Shown: one piece after another, positions 57,498 through 64,000 of the stretch
How positions within the stretch are numbered: position 1 is the first letter of the stretch
How the letters are laid out: each line of letters begins with the position of its first letter
The notes under the pieces: model-generated
What the model saw: only the letters and a program-made list of their open reading frames with translations
Databases searched by the model: none
Told to the model about the DNA's origin: nothing
DNA from: Burkholderiales bacterium
GTDB lineage: Bacteria; Pseudomonadota; Gammaproteobacteria; Burkholderiales; Casimicrobiaceae
Direction: 5' to 3'
Length of the DNA: 64,000 nucleotides
Assembly (NCBI GenBank): GCA_025354165.1
Contig: JANXNI010000032.1
Coordinates: forward strand, 1-64,000
Made by a program: the position numbers and the translations under genes

Positions 57498-58595
57498 CTA
57501 TTTGCGCGCGAAATACCAGTTGAACATGATGGGTTCTGATCCTGACCTGTTGGTATCAGCGCCCTCAATGGTCATGCCGTCCGCGCTGACCATCCCTTGC
57601 GCCTCCACGTTCAACGTCCCCTTGCTGCCACCAAAATAGGCGGCGTTTGCGAAGGTTGAAAATGGCGGCGGCGGATTCGGGCAAGTGATCGTGGCGATGC
57701 TCGGCCACTGCGTGATTCCCGAGCCGTGATAAGTGGGTGGGACGCTGTTGTAGTCGATAAACATCACACCGGACGATGGACTGATGACGCCGTTGTCTGG
57801 CGAGTAGGTAAGGCAGCCGTGCACGATCACGCCGGCCGTGCCTGAGGGGCGATAGGTCGCGACGTTGCCGATATAGCTTTCCAGCGTCCACGTCACTTGG
57901 GCGCTGGCCGAGAGGATTGAGGAGGAAGACGCTCCCGTGCCGACCCACGTCTGGGGCGCTGTGCCGACCGGTGGAATGAGCACATCCGTAAACAAGGTCA
58001 CACAGAACTGGACTCCTTCAATCACATAGCCAGCGGACGCAGCGCTCGTCGCAGTCGCGGCGCTCACCGTGTAGCGATGATTCGACGTTTTGCCGGTACT
58101 GGCGTTGAGTGCGCGAAAGCCCCGACGCACGGCGGTCATTCCATTCGGGCACACTTCTTCGACGGTCAGTTTGACGCCATCATCGGTGGCCGCGCCAATG
58201 CCCGGCGTCGACGATTGCACGGCGAAGTCAAAGCCTTCGTAGCTAAATCCAGCCGGGTTCGCGGCGAGGATCGATTCGCAGTCGGTGCCCTCTTTGCCGT
58301 AGAAGTGCGAATTGACGAAGGGGCTCGTCAGACTCACGTAAAAGCGGCAAATTTTTGTGAGTGCAGAGGGGGCCGCTGCCGCAGCGCTCGCCTGAAAACT
58401 CATGCCGGTACGCGAGAAATCAGCGACGGTGTCGAGCAACTGTTGCTCCGCGACGCGCCCGGTGATGAAGTACGCGTCGAGCGTCTTGTTGCGGTATTCG
58501 ACGACGGTGACCGTTTGTGCACTGACCGACGCGAACAGCGTGGACAGAGCCACGACGCTGGCGAATATTAGGCGGATGACGTTGAAATGCTTCAT
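57498..58595 (-). CDS. Secreted protein with DUF5648-like repeat domain
   Basis: 365 residues. A signal peptide (MKHFNVIRLIFASVVALSTLFASVSAQ) is followed by VVEYRNKTLDAYFITGRVAEQQLLD and FYVSLTSPFVNSHFYG, a motif set found in secreted beta- and gammaproteobacterial proteins. Several cysteines could pair. The C-terminal half, rich in Ser, Thr and Gly, is unassigned. The ATG at 58595 has a strong AGGAGG site 7 bases upstream; the longer frame from 58658 is unlikely. Function unknown. Confidence 0.78.
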   Translation of the reverse strand: MKHFNVIRLIFASVVALSTLFASVSAQTVTVVEYRNKTLDAYFITGRVAEQQLLDTVADFSRTGMSFQASAAAAAPSALTKICRFYVSLTSPFVNSHFYGKEGTDCESILAANPAGFSYEGFDFAVQSSTPGIGAATDDGVKLTVEEVCPNGMTAVRRGFRALNASTGKTSNHRYTVSAATATSAASAGYVIEGVQFCVTLFTDVLIPPVGTAPQTWVGTGASSSSILSASAQVTWTLESYIGNVATYRPSGTAGVIVHGCLTYSPDNGVISPSSGVMFIDYNSVPPTYHGSGITQWPSIATITCPNPPPPFSTFANAAYFGGSKGTLNVEAQGMVSADGMTIEGADTNRSGSEPIMFNWYFARK

Positions 58596-58749
58596 AAACA
58601 CCTCCTGATGAAAGAAGAGACGCAATTGCCGGACGCAACGCGTCATCACGCGTTGCAACGTGAAATCGGGTGTCGCTCTGTCGCCCCGGTTGCGCCATTA
58701 GAATTGAGGTTCTGCCTTGGCAAAATCCCTCCTTGGAACCTCCTCCTCC

Positions 58750-60228
58750 ATGCCCGAAGCCCTCGAAAAAGAGTCGCTTGTTGCGAATAGCGCGAGCGTG
58801 GATGATGCCCTTACCGAAGCGCTAGCCGACGTTACGGCGTTGGTACGTCAGTACCGGCTTCTCTCCGGTTTCGCCGAAAGTCTGGCCGACACGCTCGATA
58901 ATCCCTCGCAGAGCCCCGTGGTGCAAGGCGTGCTTGCGCGCCTGCGCGAAACACTCGAAGAGTTGCACCCGGCCGACGTTGCACACATTCTTGAGGCGTT
59001 GCCACTCGACGAGCGCATGTTCGTCTGGGATCTGGTCAAAGCGGATCGCGACGGCGACATCCTCATGGAGGCGTCGGATTCGGTTCGCGAAAGCCTGATC
59101 GCGAGCATGGATGCGCCGGAGCTAATGGCTGCGGCAGCGACGCTCGATACCGATGAACTTGCTGACCTCGCTCCCGATTTGCCGAGCGAAGTGGTCGAAG
59201 CGGTCAAACGGACGCTCGATCCGGAAGAGCGCGAACAGTTGCGTCAGGCCATGTCGTACGAAGAAGACATGGTTGGCGCGTTGATGGACTTCGAGATGAT
59301 CGAGGTGCGCTCCGACGTGACGCTCGCCGTCGTAATGCGCTATTTGCGACGTTTCGAAGAATTGCCAGCCAACACGGACAAGGTGTTCGTGGTGGATCGC
59401 GACGATAAGTTGCTCGGTGTGCTGCCGACCAACGTGATTCTGGTGACGCACGAGGATGCGCTGGTGAAGGACGTGATGGTCGAACCGAACATCGTGTTCG
59501 AGCCGACGGATCAAGCCGATGCCGCCGCCGCCGCGTTTGAACGGTACGATCTTGTGTCGGCCCCCGTGGTGGATGCCAAAGGCGTGCTTGTGGGCCGTGT
59601 GACGGTTGCTGAAGTGCTCGATTTCGTGCGTGAAAGCGCGGAAGAGGACATGCGGCAGCAGGCCGGTTTGCGTGACGAAGAAGACATTTTTGCAAGCGTG
59701 TGGAAGAGCGTGCAGAACCGCTGGCAATGGCTGGGCTTGAACCTGATTACTGCGTTCGTTGCGTCGCGTGCGACTGACCTGTTTCAGGGTTCGATTGCCA
59801 AGTTGGCCGTGCTCGCGGTGTTGCAAACCATTGTCGCCGGAATCGGCGGCAATTCCGGTAATCAGACGCTGACGATGATCGCGCGCGCCATTGCGCTCGG
59901 ACAAATTGGCACCGAGCACTTTCGCCGCCTCGTGAAAAAAGAGATGTCTGTCGCGATCATCAATGGCCTGATTTTCGGCGGTGTGATCGGCGTGGTCATT
60001 GGACTCATGGAGAGCAATCTTGCGCTCGGGCTGGTGCTCATGCTCGCCATGACGCTGAACCTCATGCTCGCCACGATCATGGGCGTGGTCATTCCCATGT
60101 GGCGTTACCGTCAAGGCAAAGACCCGGCGGCTGGCTCCAGCGTACTGCTGACGGCGGTCACAGATACTGGCGGGTTCTTTATTTTTCTCGGACTGGCGAC
60201 GATTATTTTGCTGCGCTCGAATACGTGA
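58750..60228 (+). CDS. mgtE: Magnesium channel MgtE
   Basis: 492 residues. The N domain (LRETLEELHPADVAHILEALPLDERMFVWDLV) and two CBS domains (about 170-300) form the cytoplasmic Mg2+ sensor; five membrane helices follow, with GIGGNSGNQTLTMIARAIALGQI lining the pore. I prefer the ATG at 58750 (MPEALEKESL), which fits homologues; a TTG at 58717 with GAGG upstream is possible and adds 11 residues. Confidence 0.93.
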   Translation: MPEALEKESLVANSASVDDALTEALADVTALVRQYRLLSGFAESLADTLDNPSQSPVVQGVLARLRETLEELHPADVAHILEALPLDERMFVWDLVKADRDGDILMEASDSVRESLIASMDAPELMAAAATLDTDELADLAPDLPSEVVEAVKRTLDPEEREQLRQAMSYEEDMVGALMDFEMIEVRSDVTLAVVMRYLRRFEELPANTDKVFVVDRDDKLLGVLPTNVILVTHEDALVKDVMVEPNIVFEPTDQADAAAAAFERYDLVSAPVVDAKGVLVGRVTVAEVLDFVRESAEEDMRQQAGLRDEEDIFASVWKSVQNRWQWLGLNLITAFVASRATDLFQGSIAKLAVLAVLQTIVAGIGGNSGNQTLTMIARAIALGQIGTEHFRRLVKKEMSVAIINGLIFGGVIGVVIGLMESNLALGLVLMLAMTLNLMLATIMGVVIPMWRYRQGKDPAAGSSVLLTAVTDTGGFFIFLGLATIILLRSNT

Positions 60229-60237
60229 CATGAGTAG

Positions 60238-60353
60238 CAGCTTTTGGCTACAGCGCTTATCTATATTGGGCTAAGCACTCAAAAATGCATTTATCGATTT
60301 CGTTCGCTTTATCTGCCGGGCCCATGCTCAGTATGACTTTCGATAAAAAGCCA
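60238..60353. repeat. 116-bp dyad-symmetric intergenic element, copy E
   Basis: Left end CAGCTTTTGGCTACAGC at 60238, GGGCTAAGCAC at 60268, centre ATC|GAT at 60295/60296, CGGGCCCA at 60317, right end CTTTCGATAAAAAGCCA at 60337-60353. Between codirectional mgtE and the OGT-like gene; it ends 26 bases before the GTG at 60380. Confidence 0.8.
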
Positions 60354-60379
60354 TAAACAAAGGAAGCCTGAGAAATCCC

Positions 60380-62557
60380 GTGTCGCCGGAACTGAAATCA
60401 GCGCTGCAATTGCACCAGTCGGGGCAGGCCGTAGACGCTTTGCCACTCTACGCGCACGTGCTCGTTGACCAGCCGGACAACGCAGCGGCGCTGTTCTATG
60501 GCGGCGTTGCAGCGTGGACGGCAGGCGACGCCGCGCTCGCGCTGGAGCGCCTGAATCGTTTGCTGGCGGCTAGCCCGCAACCGGTGGCGGAGGCGCACTA
60601 CCACCGTGCGCTGGCGCTGACCTCGCTCGGGCGCGAGCAGGAGGCCGCCGTCGACTACCAAGCTGCGCTGCGCTTGAAACCCGGGCTAATTGCCGCGCAT
60701 AACAACCTTGGTGAATTGCAGCGCAAGCAGCGCAACTTTGCAGGGGCCGACGCATCGTTTGCCGCTGCCTTGCAGATTGATCCGTCGCATGTTGATGCGC
60801 GCTATAACCGCGCGCTCAACGCCACGCAGAGCGGCGATTTGCGGCGTGCGCGCGCCTGGCTCGACGAATGCATCAAACACAATCCGGATCATGCGAACGC
60901 TCGCGCCACGCTGGTGGATGTGCTCAATGATCTGGGCGAACGGGTGGAAGCGCTGACGCTCGCACGCGCCAGCTGCAAGCGCTTACCCGCGCCCGCCGTG
61001 CTCTGGAACGCACTCGGTCAGATGGAGCAGGCCGCGGGCAATATCGACGAGGCGCAAGCGGCATTCCAGGCTGGCCTCAAGCGCGAACCTGACAACTCAA
61101 TTGTCGCCATGAATCTCGCGTTATTGCAGAGTGAGAATGCTGCCGTCGACGCCGCCCGACGCACCTACGAATCTGCGCTAGCCATTCATGAACACGCAGG
61201 ATTGCGCCTGCGCCTTGCGACGCTGCTACCGCCTATTCCCGCGTCCGAGGCGGAAATCAGTGTTGCACGCACACAATTTTCAGCGCAGCTGAAAGATCTG
61301 CGCACTGCGAATTTGCGGCTCGACGATCCGCTCAATGACTTTGGCGACACGCCGTTTTATCTCTCGTATCACGGTCGTGACGATGATCGGACGCTGCTTG
61401 CCGATCTTGCTACGACATTGCACGCGGCGGCTCCGGCGCTCACGTTCACTGCCGACCACCTTGCTCGTCCGCGCAAATCCGGCAAACCGCGTCTCGGAAT
61501 ATGTTCGCATTTCCTGTTCGATCAAAGCGTCGGGCGTGCTTTGCATGCAGTGATCGCCGGGTTACCGCGCGATGAATTCGAGTTGCACTTATTCGTAGTC
61601 CCGCCGTTTTTCGACGATGCGCTCGCACGAAAAATCGCTAGCGGCGCGACAGTGCATCGGCTTCCGTTTGATCTGATCGCCGCGCGTGATCGCATCGCGG
61701 CGACCGAACTTGACTGGTTGCTGTATCCCGAAATCGGCATGGAGGCGTTGACTTATTACCTCGCTCATGCACGCCTCGCACGCTCGCAGTGGAATACGCT
61801 TGGACACCCGTGCACCAGCGGCCTCACGACTATTGATAGATACGTGAGCTATGCGGCGCTGGAGCCGCAAGGCAGCGAGCGTTTCTATTCGGAAACGCTG
61901 TTGCGCCTGCCCGAAGGTTCGCCATTTCCCGCGTATCCTGCTGCCGCATTACCCACCAAAATGCGCGACCGCCGTGCGCTGGGTTTGGCCGGTGACGGCG
62001 AATGGCTGATCTGCCCGCAGTCGTTGTTCAAACTGATGCCGCGATTCGACGCAACGCTTGCCGCGATCCTTGACGCTTCGCCAAACGCGACGCTGCTGTT
62101 GCCCGAGGCAACCTTTCCCGGACAGACGGCCGCCCTCAAAGCACGTTTCGCCACAACGCTCGGCGCTGCCGCAGAACGGGTGCGCTTTTTCAGGCGACGG
62201 TCGCGTACTGAATTTGTTGAACTGATCGCGGCGTGCGACCTATTGCTGGACCCATTTCCCGTGGGCGGCGGGATCACAACGTGGGACGCGCTAGCGACGG
62301 GAACCCCCATCGTCACATTGCCCGGCCAGCACCTGCGCGGCCGCTTCGCAATAGCGGCGCTGGCTGCGGCCAGTATTACCGAAACCGTCGCAGCGAACGA
62401 AGCCGATTATGCTGTGATTACGACTCGTCTGCTTGGGAGCGCCGAAGAGCGACACACCTTACGCCGACAACTCGCGACCGCCGCACCCGAGATTTACGCT
62501 GATCAACGCGCTGTCGCGCATTGGGTGGCTGCGATCCGCGACAGCGTCCAACAGTAA
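60380..62557 (+). CDS. TPR protein with O-GlcNAc-transferase-like (GT41) domain
   Basis: 725 residues. About seven TPR repeats occupy residues 1-270 (for example NPDHANARATLVDVLNDLGERVEAL). A GT41-like catalytic region follows: PRLGICSHFLFDQSVGRALHAVIAGLP, LDWLLYPEIGMEALTYYLAHARLARSQWNTLGHPCTSG, and FVELIAACDLLLDPFPVGGGITTWDALATGTPIVTLPG. The family glycosylates proteins in eukaryotes; bacterial members act on flagellin, adhesins or other targets. The start is GTG at 60380. No target gene is obvious nearby. Confidence 0.88.
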   Translation: MSPELKSALQLHQSGQAVDALPLYAHVLVDQPDNAAALFYGGVAAWTAGDAALALERLNRLLAASPQPVAEAHYHRALALTSLGREQEAAVDYQAALRLKPGLIAAHNNLGELQRKQRNFAGADASFAAALQIDPSHVDARYNRALNATQSGDLRRARAWLDECIKHNPDHANARATLVDVLNDLGERVEALTLARASCKRLPAPAVLWNALGQMEQAAGNIDEAQAAFQAGLKREPDNSIVAMNLALLQSENAAVDAARRTYESALAIHEHAGLRLRLATLLPPIPASEAEISVARTQFSAQLKDLRTANLRLDDPLNDFGDTPFYLSYHGRDDDRTLLADLATTLHAAAPALTFTADHLARPRKSGKPRLGICSHFLFDQSVGRALHAVIAGLPRDEFELHLFVVPPFFDDALARKIASGATVHRLPFDLIAARDRIAATELDWLLYPEIGMEALTYYLAHARLARSQWNTLGHPCTSGLTTIDRYVSYAALEPQGSERFYSETLLRLPEGSPFPAYPAAALPTKMRDRRALGLAGDGEWLICPQSLFKLMPRFDATLAAILDASPNATLLLPEATFPGQTAALKARFATTLGAAAERVRFFRRRSRTEFVELIAACDLLLDPFPVGGGITTWDALATGTPIVTLPGQHLRGRFAIAALAAASITETVAANEADYAVITTRLLGSAEERHTLRRQLATAAPEIYADQRAVAHWVAAIRDSVQQ

Positions 62558-62594
62558 GCAAATTTGCTCCGCTGCTCCGGAGAAAAGCGACTTT

Positions 62595-62710
62595 CAGCTT
62601 TTCGTCGAAAGCGCGACTAAACCGGGGCTAGCGCTAAATTTGGCTGGATATCGACTTCCTGCAATACCGGACGCTAGCCCCCATAAAACAACGGTTACAG
62701 CCGAAAGTTT
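62595..62710. repeat. 116-bp dyad-symmetric intergenic element, copy F
   Basis: Left end CAGCTTTTCGTCGAAAG at 62595, perfect 10-bp inner arms GGGGCTAGCG (62624-62633) and CGCTAGCCCC (62672-62681), centre ATC|GAC at 62652/62653, right end CCGAAAGTTTA near 62710. It lies between convergent OGT-like and FAH-family genes, reaching the FAH stop codon. AAAGCGACTTT before the left end matches copy D. Confidence 0.86.
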
Positions 62711-63569
62711 ATGCTTTTGTCGTCTTGAATTTCACGACCGTTTGCTTCTGTTCACCGAGCTTTTCGATGCCCAGTGTCATCACGTCGCCCGGTTTCAGGA
62801 ACACCGGATTCGGTTTTTTGCCGAGCCCGACGCCCGGTGGCGTGCCCGTGGTGATGATGTCGCCCGGTTCCAGCGTCATGAGCATCGAGCAGTACGACAT
62901 GATGGTCGCGACGTCGAAAATCATGGTCTTGGTGCTGCCGGTTTGCTGGCGCACGCCGTTGACATCGAGCCACATGGCGAGCTTGCCGGGATTGCCGACT
63001 TCGTCCGCCGTCACGAGCCACGGGCCAATCGGGCCAAAGGTATCAAAGCCTTTGCCCTTGTCCCAGGTCTGACCGCGCTCCATCTGAAACTCGCGCTCGG
63101 ACACGTCATTGATCAGGCAATATCCGACGACGTGATTGAGCGCGTCCTTCTTGCTGACGTTGCGCGCCTGTGTGCCGATGACGACGCCCAGCTCGACTTC
63201 CCAATCCGATTTCACCGAATTCTTCGGCAACATCACATCATCATTCGGCCCGACGATGCAACTCGTCCACTTGTTGAAGACGACCGGCTCTTTTGGAATC
63301 GGATTGCCCGTTTCCATTGCGTGATCGGTGAAGTTGAGCCCGATCGCGATGAATTTTTGCGGGCGCGCGACCGGCGGGCCGAGGCGAGTTTTTGGCTTGA
63401 CTAGTGGCAGTTTTGCCGGATTGATCTTCGCAATCTTCGCTAGCACTTTGGCCGTAAGGTTCTCGCCGTTCCAATCGTCGATAAGATCGACGACGGAGCG
63501 GGCGTTGCCTTCAGCGTCGATGATGCCCGGTTTTTCCTGGCCCGGTTTGCCGTAGCGGATGAGTTTCAT
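62709..63569 (-). CDS. Fumarylacetoacetate hydrolase family protein (diketo-deoxy-sugar acid hydrolase-like)
   Basis: 286 residues. FIAIGLNFTDHAMETGNPIPKEPVVFNK, DWEVELGVVIG (metal Glu residues), DVSEREFQMERGQTWDKGKGFDTFGPIGPW and GDIITTGTPPGVGLGKKP are typical of the subgroup that hydrolyses 2,4-diketo-3-deoxy-L-fuconate to pyruvate and lactate. With the adjacent dehydrogenase this suggests L-fucose or related sugar use. Ureidoglycolate lyase and other FAH activities remain possible. Confidence 0.82.
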   Translation of the reverse strand: MKLIRYGKPGQEKPGIIDAEGNARSVVDLIDDWNGENLTAKVLAKIAKINPAKLPLVKPKTRLGPPVARPQKFIAIGLNFTDHAMETGNPIPKEPVVFNKWTSCIVGPNDDVMLPKNSVKSDWEVELGVVIGTQARNVSKKDALNHVVGYCLINDVSEREFQMERGQTWDKGKGFDTFGPIGPWLVTADEVGNPGKLAMWLDVNGVRQQTGSTKTMIFDVATIMSYCSMLMTLEPGDIITTGTPPGVGLGKKPNPVFLKPGDVMTLGIEKLGEQKQTVVKFKTTKA

Positions 63570-63605
63570 GAGTTCGCTTTCTGCTGGTTGATCGGAGTTT
63601 GAGAG

Positions 63606-64000
<395 letters not shown>

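Noticed and set aside
59122-60231. A 369-residue minus-strand open frame over mgtE
   Set aside because: His- and Arg-rich antisense shadow of MgtE.
15997-62710. The six 116-bp elements as integron attC sites
   Set aside because: GGGCTAACG resembles part of an attC box, but the copies are kilobases apart among housekeeping operons, all have the same length, and there is no integrase or cassette array.
62433-63404. A 323-residue plus-strand open frame over the FAH-family gene
   Set aside because: It crosses repeat copy F and then reads antisense to a well-supported hydrolase; no start signal.

Overview
The window is a piece of a moderately GC-rich proteobacterial chromosome. Gene order points to a betaproteobacterium (Burkholderiales-like): a dcw cluster ending in ftsZ-lpxC, then a DciA-like gene, an M23 peptidase, secA, argJ, a DUF815 ATPase and mutT, facing yacG-zapD-coaE-pilD-pilC-pilB, then ffh. 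I cannot name the genus. MurE carries the DNPR motif of diaminopimelate-adding enzymes and LpxC is present, so the cell is a diderm with DAP-type peptidoglycan and lipid A.

Layout. 1-15.0 kb: division and cell wall (dcw) cluster, rsmH (5' end missing) to ftsZ. Most genes up to ftsA overlap by 1, 4 or 11 bases. There is no ddl between murC and ftsQ. 15.1-23.3 kb: lpxC, a divergent dciA/M23 pair, secA, argJ, DUF815 ATPase, mutT. 23.4-29.0 kb, minus strand: pilB-pilC-pilD (type IV pilus), coaE, zapD, yacG. 29.1-32.9 kb: ffh, ybiB and two siroheme-related genes (cobA, cbiX). 32.9-35.3 kb, minus strand: edd-eda (Entner-Doudoroff) behind a palindromic operator. 35.4-38.8 kb: tRNA-Ser(UGA), a decayed IS3 transposase and an unusual 584-residue methyltransferase. 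38.8-42.3 kb: ruvB-ybgC-tolQRA. 42.4-50.8 kb: DUF962, DUF429 and DUF455 genes, then an insertion of about 4.3 kb flanked by diverged partial copies of the DUF455/mpl divergent locus. The insertion carries an IS3 remnant, an HWE/HisKA_2-type sensor kinase, a periplasmic sugar-binding-like protein and a single-domain response regulator. 50.8-57.5 kb: TPR-methyltransferase, 5'-nucleotidase, RNB exoribonuclease, TonB-like protein, aroE, mtgA. 57.5-64 kb: a secreted protein, mgtE, a TPR O-GlcNAc-transferase-like protein, and a fumarylacetoacetase-family hydrolase with a short-chain dehydrogenase that resemble the non-phosphorylating L-fucose pathway.

The most interesting signal is non-coding. Six intergenic elements of about 116 bp (near 16.0, 23.3, 30.7, 42.8, 60.3 and 62.6 kb) share one architecture with fixed spacing: terminal inverted repeats close to CAGCTTTTCGTCGAAAG, an inner inverted repeat GGGGCTA/TAGCCCC at positions 30 and 80, and a GTCGAC-like dyad exactly at the centre. 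I do not recognise this family. Four copies sit between convergent genes, and at three of those the facing gene ends in or against the element. A separate REPIN-like element lies between secA and argJ.

The second notable structure is the reciprocal duplication around the sensor-kinase island: an intact DUF455 gene with a broken mpl start on the left, and a broken DUF455 start with an intact mpl on the right.
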